64,000 nucleotides of DNA from Astragalus membranaceus (Eukaryota > Streptophyta > Magnoliopsida > Fabales > Fabaceae). The stretch lies in the NCBI GenBank assembly GCA_039519185.1, contig CM076847.1, forward strand, positions 70,135,521-70,199,520, read 5' to 3'. Within the stretch, counting starts at the first letter, position 1. Each line of letters starts with the position of its first letter. The notes under the pieces are model-generated. The model was not told the DNA's origin. It was given only the letters and a program-made list of their open reading frames with translations, and did not search any database. Shown here one piece after another: positions 1-11,149 of the stretch. Position numbers and translations under genes: made by a program.

Positions 1-119
1 ATTTCTTTGGCACTCCACCAGCGCACAACCAGTGAATTCCCCAAGTTCAAAATGTTAGGCCTGTAGAATTACCTGTCGAAAGGCCCAACTATACAATTCC
101 TGTCGATCCAAGACAAATA

Positions 120-1132
120 ATGGCTATCAAAGAACCTGTGCCTGAAATGGTTTTAGTTAATAGAAACCAAGATGCTGACGAAGTAATAAGACATGTTCAG
201 CAAAACAACTTTGGTAATCAAAATAATTTGGCAAATCTTGTCGAAACAATTTTAGCCCAAAATGGTCTTAACTTAGGCTTGCATAGACCTAATTTTGTAT
301 CCCCCCTGTCGGAATATGTGATACAAACAGATTTGCCTAGGGGATGGAAAATCCCTAAGTTCACAAAATTTGCCGGAGAAACCAGCGAATCCACTGTCGA
401 ACATATTGTGCGATATCTGACTGAGGCTGGTGACATAGCGCAAAATGAGAATTTGAGAATGAAATATTTCCCAAATTCTTTAACAAAAAATGCATTCACA
501 TGGTTCACTACATTACCTCCACATTCCATGTTTAATTGGAATCAATTGGAAAAAGCGTTTCATGAACAATTCTACATGGGCCAATGTAAGATTAGCCTTA
601 AAGAATTGGCAAGTGTTCGACGCAAAATGCCAGAATCTATTGATGATTATCTCAATAGATTTAGACTTCTCAAAGCTCGATGTTTTACTCAGATACCGAG
701 CATGAGTTAGTCGAAATGGCTGCTGGTGGCCTAGATTATTCTATTAGGAAAAAGTTAGACACTTTACACCTGAGAGACATGGCCCAATTGGCTGACAGAG
801 TTCGACAAGTCGAAAGGCTTAAAGATGAGAAGGCGAGAACTAATCGATTTAATAAAAAGGAAAAGGTTGCTTATTTTAATAAAAAGGAAAAGGTTGCTTA
901 TGTTAATACTAACGATAGTGACCAAGACTTTGACATATCATATGAAGAAGTCGAAGAAGAGGTTAATATGGCAGAATTAAAGCCTGGACCTCCATATACT
1001 TGTAAATTATTGAGGCCTTCTGATGGGAAAAATCCCGTCGAACCAATAAATGATAAATATATTGCAAAAACATATACCTTCGACGTCACAAAGTGTGACC
1101 AAATATTTGATTTGTTGGTTTCTGATGGCTAG
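120..1132 (+). pseudogene. gypsy gag capsid region, frameshifted
   Basis: Two overlapping frames (120-710, then 680-1132) together cover the retrotransposon gag domain: a core with a WFTTLPP-type segment, followed by the helical stretch ending DDYLNRFRLL. The frame changes near 690, and the second part continues with basic and acidic linker sequence. Gag packages element RNA in cytoplasmic particles. A short direct duplication (FNKKEKVAY then VNTN) lies around 850-905. It is inactive because of the frameshift and the stop at 1130. Confidence 0.75.
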
Positions 1133-1138
1133 ATTTTA

Positions 1139-2930
1139 GTGCCTAAAGGCCTAAAAATACCACCATTAGAACAACAAAAGAAAAGAGGATATTGCAAATA
1201 CCATAATTTTCTAGGCCATAACACTTCTCGATGTGTTCTTTTCAGGGATTTGGTTCAGAAAGCACTAAGTGAAGGGAGACTCAAGTTTGATGATAAGTCG
1301 AAACCTTCATTGCAAATCGACAGCAATCCTTTGCCAACTGCAGAGACAAATTATACTGAAATTGATATTCTCGTTGTCGAAGCTAGTCCAGACACTGCTG
1401 GAAACACCAGTATGTCGAAAAGTGCTGAAAGATCTGAAACAATGGTCAAAATGATCACTAAAGACCAACATGAAGATCATATGCAGGTGGTATATCCAAA
1501 AGCTGAAGAGGAATTGATTGATTTTCTCAATAGATGCAAAATCAACAATACTGAAGTAATGCTATGCCCTAGATGCAGTTCGGTATTTGATAAGGAGGCT
1601 GCAAAAAGCCTTGAACATTCTACTCATCAACAGAAGAGAAAGAATGCGTGGGTTGATAATAGGCCAAAATTCAGTTTTAATCAAAGAGGCATTCCCTTCA
1701 AAGTGACACCTCCAACTCATAAGGGGGCGAAAACATTTGTGCCACCCACAAAATCACCTGTCGAAAGATGGGTGCATTCAGGAGGAAAGGATGCAGGGTA
1801 TTCTTTAAAGATGGTGCAGGGAAGCTCGAGTGCCATGACCCAGAATAAGACATATGATTCAAGCAAATATGTCTATAATAAAAATTACAAAGGGAAAAAT
1901 CCCATGACCAAAACTCAATGGCGGAGACATCAACGCCAAATGAAATTTATTGCAGCTGAAAGAAGTGGAAATCCAGCCACCAACAAAGGAAAGCAAATAG
2001 CCTCGTCTGTCGAAGTACAAAGGAAGCCTGCTACTGAGAGGATTTTTCCTCCTCTTACGGTTGTCAAAGAAGGCCTCAACCCAGAAGGCCTTAACCTGGA
2101 TGACGAAGAGATGGGATCTGACTTTTCAGACTCAGAGCCTGATTTCGACGTCATATGTGTCGTCTCAATACTTCCTATTGAGTTCGACGTGATATCGGAA
2201 GTCAACGAAGTCGAGCAAGATTTCGACCAAGATATGGCTAAGCATAAGCCAATTTGCTACTATGTACTCAACAATGGCTGCATGGAAGAACAAAGCGCAG
2301 TGTTTGAACACCCAAATGGAGGCATGAAGTACCATTTAAAGCCTTTGTTTATTCAGGCCAGGGTTAATAATGTAGGTGTTAATAAGGTTCTCGTCGACGG
2401 AGGAGCTGCTGTGAATTTAATGCCTCAACACATGTTGGCAAAAATCGGTAAATCAGATATCGATCTGAGGCCACACAACATTAGGAAAATCTGGCTACTC
2501 TTTAGGAGCCATAGAGGTGGAATTGGTGGTGGGAAGTGTCAAGAGATTAACCATGTTTATGGTTATTCCTACCAAGGCCAATTTCAATTTGTTGCTTGGT
2601 CGAGAATGGATCCACGGAGTTGGGGCAGTCCCCTCAACACTCCATCAGAGGATTTCCATCTGGAGAGAGGATGGCCTTGTCGAAAACGTGGAAGAAGACC
2701 AAAGTTACTTCTTAGCTGAAGTTGACCATATCACTAAACATACTTTTGACAAACAATTGGCGAACATAGCGCCATGTACTCCCTCTGACACAGCATATGT
2801 CCCTCAGGACAATATATATACTTCACTTGATCTACACCCTACTCACGGCTTTATTTGGGAGAGGGAAGTGATTGAAGAATCAACTCGTCCAAGAGGCTTC
2901 TGTAAGCCTACAGGATGGGACGGTCCATAG
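1139..2930 (+). pseudogene. gypsy gag tail and aspartic protease region
   Basis: The first half has a CX2H-type zinc-finger-like segment (YCKYHNFLGHNTSRC, about 1186-1230) and a long lysine-rich linker. The retropepsin-like active site reads LVDGGAAVNLMP at about 2390-2425; D-G-G replaces the usual D-S/T-G, as in many plant gypsy proteases. The frame shifts near 2490, and the next frame holds the protease end motif FNLLLGREWIHGVGAVPS. A stop at about 2930 separates it from RT. The protein would cut the Gag-Pol precursor, but this copy cannot be translated through. Confidence 0.7.
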
Positions 2931-2978
2931 ATGTTGATGATGTCTACACCCAACATATGAGATAGAATTACGGCTTAT

Positions 2979-3618
2979 GTGGCCGAAAATAAACAAAATG
3001 CGGCGTTAGAAGCCGAAATGGAACAAATGATGGTTAGACGAACCACAAAAGAACCAATGATGGTTAATCAAACCACTGAAGTTAACAATGAAGTTAACCT
3101 GGAAGATAATATGGTCGAAGGCCAAAGGCTTGACTGCGTATATGATGACGAGCCTTTAGGTTTTGAAAAAGACCCAATGGGTTCGACCAAGAGGATTCAA
3201 GCTCAAGATCCTTTGGAGGAAGTTGATTTGGGAGATGGCTTCATAAAAAGGCCAACATTCATCAGTGCCAAAATTGACAAAGGTTTGAGAGATCGAACCA
3301 TTGAGCTTTTAAAAGAATACAAGGATTGCTTCGCCTGGGACTATAATGAAATGCCTGAACTGCGTCGAGAAGTGGTTGAATTGAAGCTGCCCATTCGACC
3401 AGATAGAAAACCAGTGAAGCAAACACCAAGAAGATTTGCACCGCAGATTCTGTCGAAGATAAAAGAGGAAATCGAAAGACTACTCAAAAGCAACTTCATC
3501 AGAACTGCCAGGTGACTTCTTAGGATTTGTTGTCCACAAAAAAGGCATTGAAATAAATCAAAACAAGACGAAAGCAATCATGGAAACGAAGGCTCCTTCG
3601 ACCAAAAAAGAGCTCCAG
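2979..3618 (+). pseudogene. gypsy reverse transcriptase remnant with internal deletion
   Basis: The frame 2979-3515 ends in the conserved N-terminal RT segment (IRPDRKPVKQTPRRFAP, then KIKEEIERLLKSNFIRTAR). It jumps at about 3512 straight to a distal RT segment (GDFLGFVVHKKGIE, then APSTKKELQS). The whole palm with the YxDD catalytic motif is absent, so an internal deletion has occurred. The sense pol sequence then stops at about 3618-3640, where the antisense ORF begins to read. This is a dead copy. Confidence 0.75.
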
Positions 3619-3830
3619 TCATAACTAGGAAAGATCTCCTTGATTTTGGCTGAATCATCACCTTGAAGAGGTAGAGGTCCTAAGTATGCATGTTTTAGAG
3701 GTGCAGGAGAAGGGATTAATACCTGAGATTGGTAGATTTTAGCCTCCTCCTCGCTAAGAACTGGTTCAGTCACGAGAATTTGCTTCCCAGAAGTTACAAT
3801 ATTAGAAGCAATGTTGGAAGATGACGCCAT
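3608..3830 (-). pseudogene. Antisense ORF between pol remnant and 3' LTR
   Basis: A - strand reading frame starts at an ATG at 3830 (MASSSNIASNIV) and runs about 70 residues through a proline-rich segment (IPSPAPLKHAYLGPLP) and FPSYDWSS, then crosses into antisense pol sequence where homology must end. It is in the place where Tat-lineage elements carry antisense ORFs. The start resembles the N-terminal leader of plant-mobile-domain-type proteins, but I see no diagnostic motif. Only the 5' end of the frame remains. Its upstream - strand DNA (3830-4330) has a possible promoter but no other frame I trust. Confidence 0.4.
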
Positions 3831-4333
3831 TGTTATGAGTTTAAAGGTCAGGAAAAGATAATAGAGAAGCGGAGTTTGCAACGGTGAGTTTGTAGTGCGA
3901 AAAGTGTTGTATTTGGTGAAGAAGAGAAAAAAGGGGATACTCGCAGAAGAGGGTTTAATGGAAGTTCGCTCGCAAAAAAGAAGAAGAAGATGAAGATTCT
4001 GAAAAAGAGAAGTGAAAGGGCGCAGTTCCCTTTTATAGCCGTTCTTACCACGTTTAAAAAAAATAATAATAAAATATGTTGGTAATCGTGGCTTTAGTGG
4101 GAAACGTGGGATTGTGGGAAATCTCAACAGTTAATTTTGCGCACGTGGCGCACTCCTGTTGGAAGAAGATGCCAGCAAGCAGTATTTTTTGCCCAGAGAC
4201 GTCCTTTCATATTCTGAGAAAAGATATGAAATGATAACATAAGATTTCATGGGATAGTTGAGAGAAATTTCAAAAAGTCATTTTCTATCTTCATTCAAGG
4301 ATTCAGTCGAAAACGTCTTTTTGGGGGGCAATT

Positions 4334-5311
4334 TGTTAACCTGCATTTTCGACAGGCTCAATTAAATGCAGTCAATAATGTTGACTTTGTTTGAAAGAAG
4401 AGATGTTGATATTTGACATTGAGAAAGGTGTTGTGAAGAGTAATTTCGACTATGCCTAAGGCTTGATGAAACTGAGTTTAAAGACAATGCTTTCGACAGG
4501 AAAGACATTAAAGAGTTTAGTCGAAGACAGGGTGATATTGTTGTTGAAAACGCGGACATTTACATGTCAATAAGGTTTGATTCGTTGCATTCAGGAAGAA
4601 GGCTTGATATTTCGACAACGAGAAGTGGTGTACAGGGAGAATCATCATAGCACATAACTTAGCGAAAATTGGAAAGCTGAAGTTAATAGTTTCGACAGAG
4701 AAATGAGCAACATTCAGATAACAGGTTAAGTCAAAGAATGCTGGTAGAAGAGGACAGCAGTGATGTGGTCGAAAGATGGAGCAGTTATCTGATCTTGTCT
4801 AGTCGAAATAGCAGTTATTTTGTTTAGAAAAAAACCGCTGAGCGGTTATTGTTTTTCGTTTATTATAAATAGGAGTTTTCTCGTAGAGAAAGGGGTCGCA
4901 CATTTCATTTCTACATAAACTTCCGCAAAACTCTTACTTCCGCATCAGAGAAAACAGAGTCAAAGGAATTCAATGTATGAATCTGCGTACCAACCTTTAA
5001 ATTCAGTAATGTATTTATCATTCCTTTAAAGATTTCTGCAGTTTATTTACTTTCCTTTACGAATTCTTGCATTTTACTGTTTTCAATCTTCTTTTCTTTA
5101 TTTACACTTTCCTGCACTTCACTACATTTCTGCATTTCTTCTTAAACACATGTGTTTCTTCTTTGTTTTACTCCATTAAAACAGTTATCATCATAAACAT
5201 CAATAATTTTAATAAAACTTTAATTCACAAATGTTCTGAGATGTTTCTAGTTGATCTCGCAAGCAACACACATGTGTAACTAGCGGTGTTTACCAAAATT
5301 CACGGTAAACA
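4334..5311 (+). repeat. 3' LTR of the first gypsy element
   Basis: It starts TGTTAACC directly after a G-rich purine tract and ends GGTAAACA, giving near-inverted TG...CA termini and a length of 978 bp. It holds a TATA box (4864-4872) followed by a CT-rich leader. The target duplication cannot be tested because the 5' LTR lies outside the window. Confidence 0.65.
4864..4872 (+). promoter_or_regulatory. LTR TATA box
   Basis: TATAAATAG lies about 530 bp into the LTR. It is the likely U3/R promoter element of the first gypsy element. Confidence 0.6.
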
Positions 5312-5370
5312 GCCATCTACAGAATTTTATACGTATTATATACTGTTTTTTGTAAAATATATCACAAATC

Positions 5371-5650
5371 GCAAGTGGCCGTAGTGGTAAGCCATGGTGC
5401 AGCGCTAATTCCTTGTCATGTGTTCGATCCCCCATGACAAATTGCCCTGACTGACCCACGATTCACCGGTGCCGAGTCACACGGTTTTCACCGGTCGAGC
5501 TGCATATTTGATCCAACCCGCCCATAGTGCCTGTTCCTGGTCCGAGCCGGGTTTTAAAACACCGCATATTTGGGTTACATCCACTCACAACAATCCCAAT
5601 TTGATTTTGATGTCATCAGAATTGGTTTTAGTTAAAAATAAGTTATATGT
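5371..5650 (+). repeat. Possible tRNA-derived SINE
   Basis: Pol III promoter-like boxes are present at the right spacing: an A box (TGGCCGTAGTGG, 5376-5387) and a B box (GTTCGATCC, 5422-5430). No clean poly(A) tail or target duplication was found, so the 3' limit is approximate. Confidence 0.4.
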
Positions 5651-6150
5651 AATGTAATTTATGAGGAAAATAATTTTTATTGATTTGTTTGTTTAGATAG
5701 TTGGGATAAAATTATATTACTTGTGTTTGGTATCGCACTCATCTTATCGTGAATTTTCTCTTATCGTGGAAGCTACAACGCGTAGCTTTGACACTAATGC
5801 TTGTCCAATATCAATGTGTCGTCGTTAGTCCAAACGATTGCTATAATGAATTACATGAGGGGATTCTCTCCATTGAGAATTTTATTGGAAGTTGTCCAAC
5901 GTTAGATCCCGACCACTCAATACTCTTTCTCTTTTTTCATTTGTTAAAGTCTATCTCTATGTTCTGGACTGGGCCCCAGCCCAACGCAAATTTGGTCCTG
6001 TCTTGGCGGTCCAAACACGCACACGAACTGCCATCTAGGCGATATGTGTGCCATGGCTTGACAAAGGTGGAGATTGCGCGGCCTGAACGAACAGCTCATA
6101 TCTCACCTTTATCTCGCGCGCCAAAGCGCGCCTTACACCTTCCTGGCACC

Positions 6151-6159
6151 TATAAATAA
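6151..6159 (+). promoter_or_regulatory. TATA box of the split solo LTR
   Basis: TATAAATAA is followed 50-60 bp later by the box ACTGACTTGAGCG, which is also found in the same position in two other LTRs of this window. Confidence 0.55.
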
Positions 6160-6325
6160 GCTGGCGTTTAATGCAACAGGTACATTTTCTTTCTCTACCT
6201 CATACTGACTTGAGCGATGAAGTGTCTATAAATACCACCCCAACTTGGGCTCTAATGGAAGACTACTACACAGGAGCACTACCGACCTCGGACGAGCACT
6301 ACAAGAAATTTTTGGAAACTGCACA

Positions 6326-6362
6326 TTACCGGCGGATTTTTTCCGCCGAAATGCCGCCGGCT
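6326..6362. repeat. CACTA left subterminal repeats
   Basis: ACCGGCGGA and inverse copies CCGCCGAAAT/GCCGCCGG are packed just inside the left terminus. In CACTA elements such repeats bind the TnpA-type protein. Confidence 0.6.
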
Positions 6363-6587
6363 GCTTCTGTGTCGGGCACCAATTTTTCTTGGTTTTTTCT
6401 ATGGTGCTGGAGCGAAAACTGTGATTTGCGAAATAACATCTTGAACCGTGAATAGTAAGGTTTAATTCCCTCGCGTGCGTGTTGTAAATTGTTTTGACGC
6501 GTTAAACCTAAACATCCAACTCCTTAAAGTAGACGTGTTAAACTTAAACAACCAACTGTTTTAAAGAAAACGCTCTATGCATTGGAA

Positions 6588-7646
6588 CTATGGGCCAGCT
6601 GTCGAATTGAGGAATAGATCCCCGTTCTCCCCGGGGTGGATGGTGAGCTTCTTTCTAACCTCCTCAAGGAGGTGAGGACATTCTTCGTCTGCTTCGAACT
6701 TCTTCGCATCCTCTTCTGTCCCCTTGGTTTTGAGTCGGCTTTCCGCTTCTTCTTCACTACTGGAGTTACTTCTGGCATCCCAGTCTGTCAGATTCACCTC
6801 AGCTTCTTCTTCGAACCCCTTACACGAGCCTCTTGGCTTGGCGGTCTCCTTCTCATTTTTAACGCTCATATAGAAACATCTGCGTGCTGCTCCCAGGTCC
6901 ACCTGGAGGGTTACCACCTCATTCTCCAGAGTGTAGAACTTCATTTTCAAATGGACCGTTGAGGTGACCGCCTCCAATTTTCCCAACGTGGGCCTCCCAA
7001 TGATGCACTGGTAGACCGATTTGCATGGGAGAACCAGGAAGGGTGTTTTCACAGTTTTGAACAACAGCGGTTTGTCACCGGGGTTCCCGTAGGTGACCAT
7101 CAGCTCTAGGTGGTCGAGTGGCTTAGTCTTTGATCCATTAAACCCGGTTAGGTCCCCTCCTTGGAATGGAGTCAGGTCATCGGGGGAGATACTTAGCACT
7201 TGCAGCAGGTCCTCGAAGATGATATCTACTGCACTTCCCTGGTCAACCAGGATCCTTCTTACTTCGATGTTGGCGATAATGGCAGAGATGATCAGTGGGA
7301 CGTGTTTGTTCGGTTTCCTGTCGAGCAGATCATTGTCGTCGAAGGATAGGGGCGGTCTGGTTGGCCCCTTCCTGGAGACTGAGGTTGACGCAATGTTGAG
7401 GATCTCCTTCCACTTCCTCTTCATTGATTTGTTTGAACACCAGTTATCATGGGGGTTTCTCCCGTGGATCACCATGGCCACTGGTCTTTCTTTGGGCCTC
7501 CGGGTGTCCTCTCCATCGGTCGATTCATCAGCGCTATTTTCGACCCTCTCGCCGATTGGGGCCTTCCCCTTCCTAGGGGACCGGTATCTCCCTTCGGGGG
7601 ATCGGACTCTTTTGCGCGAGCCACTCGGTTCCCCCTCCTTCTTCAC
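6588..7646 (-). pseudogene. gypsy protease region, 3' truncated
   Basis: A 352-residue open frame contains the retropepsin-like domain: the active-site strand RRILVDQGSAVDIIF at about residue 130 (D-Q-G in place of D-S/T-G) and the closing motif YQCIIGRPTLGKLEA. A polar, acidic linker follows. The normal continuation into RT is missing because the element ends here at 6588. Confidence 0.7.
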
Positions 7647-7904
7647 GTATTGTGTCAGTTTTCCTCTCTGGATCAGCTTCTCAATATCACCCTTCAGTGC
7701 TTGGCAGCCATTGGTGTCGTGGCCTCCGCTTTGATGGTAGCGGCATCATTTCTTCGAGGGGTTTTGGCCCTCTTTCAACACCAAAGGCTGTGGCCTCTTA
7801 ATGTCTTTGAATTCCGCGTTGGCACATTCAGCCAGGATCTGTGCCCTTGAGGCGATGAGGGGAGTAAGGCCTGAGGATTTTGGGGGGCGGCCCTCACGGT
7901 GTAC

Positions 7905-9030
7905 GCCTCCTGTTACCTTTTGCCGGCGTACCTCCTGGGTGGGTTCCCTGTCCCCCCCCCCGGCGCCTTGACTGCCTCGCGGTAAGCCAAATCATCCTCC
8001 TCATAATTCATGTATTTCTGGGATCTCCGAAGGAACTCGCCCAAGTTCCTAGGCTTGTTGATGCCTACATCGACCTGGAACAAACTTCCTTTTTTCAACC
8101 CGTCTTTCATCCAGAACAATCTTTGTCTGTCCTCCAAACTTCGAACGCCCAAAGCTTCTTTATTGAAGCGCTCAATATACTCCCTCAGTGTCTCGTGGTT
8201 ATGCTACCTGACGGCTCTCAGTACTTCCTCAGATTTGGGCTTTAGCCGGGAGGCAGTGAAGCGAGCCGTGAACATTCTTGCCAGCTGCCCCCATGAGGAT
8301 ATGGAGTTCGGCCTAAGCTCCTGGGACCACTCTAGTGCGGAACCCTCAAGAGTGAGGGGGAAGATTTTGCAGTGGACGGGTTCCCTAGCGCCCCGGTAGC
8401 GCATCATTAGGGAGAAGTGTGCCAGATGACCGTCCGGATCTCCAGTCCCGTCGTACATCTTAAGATTCGGCAGCTTTTCCAAGGCCCTTGGGATTTGGCA
8501 TTCGTCTACCCTTCTCGTAAACGGCCCCTCCTCCGAAAACCCTCTGGAGTTTCGGGGGGAGGTGTCTTCATAGCCCAGCTCCAGATACCTGTGTCGCTCG
8601 GGGGATCTCCTCGATGGAGAATCCCGGTGGTGCCTTCTGCGGGTGGCAACCGGGGGTGAGCCTGATTCCCAATGCATGCGTCACCTGGGGGGAGAGCGAT
8701 GTACATGACGTCTCCGAGGTGGTGACCGGCGTCGCCTTGAGGTCACTACCGTTGGAAGGATTGTGAACCTGCTGACTGGAGGCTGTTCTGGCAGGGCGGT
8801 CACCCACCTTTCAACCTCCCTCAGTCGCGCTTCCTGTTCCAACATAGCTTGAGTGCGACTGGCCAGGAGGTCCAAAAGCTGATTCACGTTAGAGGGCTGG
8901 ACGGTCGACTGGTGCCCTCGTCCTGTATAGTCAAGACGTTGCCCTCGGGGGTACCCTCCGGTCGGGGTGCGGGTATGGCAATGCTCTGAACGCGGGGTCT
9001 GTCTCTGGGAGCCATGGAGTAGCAACAGAA
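7905..9030 (-). pseudogene. gypsy gag, frameshifted
   Basis: Starting near 9015 (MAPRDRPRVQSI-type leader, in a changed frame), the - strand frames run through a proline/arginine-rich region to the capsid core at 8450-8204 (DGTGDPDGHLAHF, then LEGSALEWSQEL and FTARFTASR). After a break at about 8204 it continues 8152-7913 (RLFWMKDGLKKGSLF, then NLGEFLRRSQKYMNYEE). It ends with a glycine/arginine-rich tail. The frames do not connect, so it is inactive. Confidence 0.7.
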
Positions 9031-9080
9031 AAGTTCGAGTGATGATGTAAAAGATAGAAATCTCCCACTGTGGTCGCCAA

Positions 9081-9475
9081 TGTTCTGTACCGAGCAGCTT
9101 TTTGGTCGTCTACTGTTGGTAGGTCTCTTGCTGTCCTGACAGGAAGGTCAGGTCTCTTGCTGTCCTGACAGGAGGTCAATGAGCGCTCGGGGGGGTACCT
9201 GCAAGCTACTCCGACGCTCAAGTCAGTATATAGAATATAAGAGTGAAGTTACTAAGGATTAGAGATTCAACCTTTGTAAGGGCAAAGTTTGCCTGTATTT
9301 ATAGGAAATCGTGCCCTCTTATGGATCGTCGGATGGGTAGAGTCGATCTTGACCGTCCACGCATACTGGGCTCGCATGAGGTGGATATGGGCTGGATTGG
9401 TTGGGCTGATCCATATGACTTGCTAAGCGCACCTCCTGGTTTTGCTAATGGGACCCTCTAGTTGACTCCAGAACA
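9081..9475 (-). repeat. 5' LTR of the nested gypsy remnant
   Basis: On the - strand it starts TGTTCTGGAGTC and ends GGTACAGAACA, a TG...CA pair with six-base inverted ends (TGTTCT/AGAACA). A TATA box (TATAAATA) lies at 9303-9296, and the shared box CTGACTTGAGCGTCGGAGT follows it at about 9215. An imperfect direct repeat (AGGTCTCTTGCTGTCCTGAC) lies at 9120-9175. Confidence 0.8.
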
Positions 9476-9675
9476 TTAACTAATTGAGATAGCTAGGTCG
9501 AGAAATACATACTCAATGAATGGTTGGACCTCAGTACTGTTTATCAAAACATGAACATGGGCTGAATTTAACTCTTCTTCTGTTAGCCAATGAATTGACT
9601 CATTTCCAGATGGACGACCAGGTAGACAAAAGACAGACAAAGCTAAATGATGTCTTGGACATTCAATTTCCATTT
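9476..9675 (-). pseudogene. Inverted C-terminal fragment of CACTA TNP2-type transposase
   Basis: The - strand frame reads LPGRPSGNESIHWL then NSAHVHVLINSTEVQPFIEY. This resembles the segment that follows DUF4218 near the C-terminus of CACTA transposases (a basic G-P-G turn, then AHxYVLxNxxEVxPYIE). It lies on the opposite strand from the DUF4218 exon 150 bp away, so the 3' part of the transposase gene has been inverted. The frame ends at the boundary with the nested LTR. Confidence 0.55.
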
Positions 9676-9825
9676 CATTTCGACTACTTCTAGGAGCAAA
9701 TTAATTCTTGAAATAATAAGAACAAAAATGAGTTGTTTCACGGTGTAAGTAAGAAGAACATATCGATCCTTCAACTCTAGCTTTATTTTTAACTGATCTT
9801 TTTTAATCACCCATGAACCTATTGC

Positions 9826-10083
9826 CTTTAGTTCGTTGCCAACACATGTTTTGAATCCGCTCATTGAAATAAGTCAATACTTTAAGAATTTGTGTTCTGC
9901 AACGCTAAAAGCGGATGACCTTACAAAAATGGAACAAGATATCCCACTTATCTTATGCAAGTTGGAGAGAATATTTCCGCCTGGTTTCTTTGATTCTATG
10001 GGGCATCTTCCTGTTCATCTCGCATATGAAGCTAAACTTGGCGGACCTGTCCAATGCAGATGGATGTATCTGTTTGAAAGGTC
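9826..10083 (+). pseudogene. CACTA transposase DUF4218 exon
   Basis: The frame LPTHVLNPLIEISQYFKNLC leads to LILCKLERIFPPGFFDSMGH, VHLAYEAKLGGPVQCRWMY and LFER. This is the conserved DUF4218 block of plant En/Spm (TNP2-type) transposases. It then runs into a long (TA)n tract where the following exon should be. The preceding TNP2 catalytic domain is absent from this element. Confidence 0.75.
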
Positions 10084-10085
10084 AG

Positions 10086-10087
<2 letters not shown>

Positions 10088-10150
<63 letters not shown>
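10088..10150. repeat. (TA)n microsatellite
   Basis: About 31 TA units directly follow the DUF4218 exon. The repeat gives false IYIYIY reading frames. Confidence 0.95.
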
Positions 10151-11149
10151 TATATGTGTATTAGAACAACTCTATTAATGTGTTACTAAATAATTTACTC
10201 TAATTTTATTTTAATTAATAAAATAAATAAAATAATAACAATATAATTTGTTTGTAGTAATTAGAAACATTTTATATCATATTAATTTTACTTTTTTAAC
10301 AAATATATATTACTAATTCGTATTTATTTTATTTTAAAAATATAAAAAACAAATATTAACTGCAATATAATCTAAAAATTATACAACAAATTTAATTTAT
10401 TTATTTTTTTAAATTATTTCAATAAATAAACAAAATAATTAATAATTATAATTCGTATTATATTATATTATATTATATTTCGTAATTATATAATACTATT
10501 TACATAATACTATTATTATATTATATACTAATTCGTATTTATTTTTTACTTTTTACTTTTTTATTTTAAAAACTATTTATATTATATACTATTATATTAT
10601 ATAATAATTCGTATTTATTTTTTTTAAATACATAAACAACTAATATTAATTACAATCTAAATTTTATACAACAAATTAAATTTATCTATTTTTTTTAACA
10701 AAAACTTATAAACTAGCAACATCAAATAAGTTTTTACTAAATACTAATAATATCTATAAGTTGATAACTAATCGGTAGTGAAGAGAAGTGTCTGACTTGA
10801 CGCTATTTCTGGATTTCTTCGAATAAATTTTCGACCAAACTCCAAAGAACAGCTAACAAAATAATTTCGAAAGTATCAAAAGTATTAATTAAACAAGAAA
10901 AGAAAATGGAGAAAAATATGAAGGAAAGAGGAAGGAAGTATCATACCTGTATGCTGCCTGATGAACCGACGAACAAAGAAATAGGAGAGAATGGGCACCA
11001 AGAGAAGAATGGAGAGAATTGGAGAGAAATAGTGTAGTTTTCACTTTAGAAAAAAATGGAGAGAATAGAGTGATTTGCGGGTGGAGAGAGTAGTGAGTGA
11101 GAAATGTCTCAATATATAGAGCTTCTCAAACGGCTATAATTTTAAAATA
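10151..11149. other. AT-rich interior of the CACTA element, no gene
   Basis: Very AT-rich DNA with many short ATTATATTAT and AATTCGTATTTATTTT repeats (10430-10640), then purine-rich DNA (10890-11100). A TATATA stretch at 11111-11117 could be a - strand promoter. I see no coding capacity. Confidence 0.6.

Larger units (their letters stand above)
1..5311 (+). mobile_element. Decayed Ty3/gypsy retrotransposon, left-truncated by the window
   Basis: The order gag, protease, start of reverse transcriptase, 3' antisense ORF, purine tract and LTR is that of a plant Ty3/gypsy element read on the + strand; the 5' LTR lies outside the window. The coding part is broken by frameshifts near 690, 1130, 2490 and 2930, and most of RT, all of RNase H and all of integrase are missing. 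A G-run (4323-4328) stands just before an LTR starting TGTTAACC. The short antisense ORF between the pol remnant and the LTR is typical of the Tat/Ogre/Retand group, so I place it there by inference. The motif GTCGAA is unusually common in both coding and LTR sequence. Confidence 0.8.
6588..9475 (-). mobile_element. Ty3/gypsy remnant nested in the CACTA element
   Basis: Read on the - strand: a 395-bp LTR (9475-9081), a primer-binding site just after it (TTGGCGACCACAGTGGGAG, about 9080-9062), then gag and protease, ending abruptly at about 6588. RT, integrase and the 3' LTR are missing. The LTR shares the TGTTCTGGA start and the TGACTTGAGCGTCGGAGT box with the two solo LTRs of the window, so all three belong to related families. 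Confidence 0.8.

Noticed and set aside
7093..8400. Long + strand frames over 7093-7850 and 7880-8400
   Set aside because: They are the complement of the - strand gypsy gag and protease, which have recognisable motifs.
10088..10178. Open frames with IYIYIY runs
   Set aside because: They come from the (TA)n microsatellite and have no coding meaning; the same applies near 29900 and 48700.
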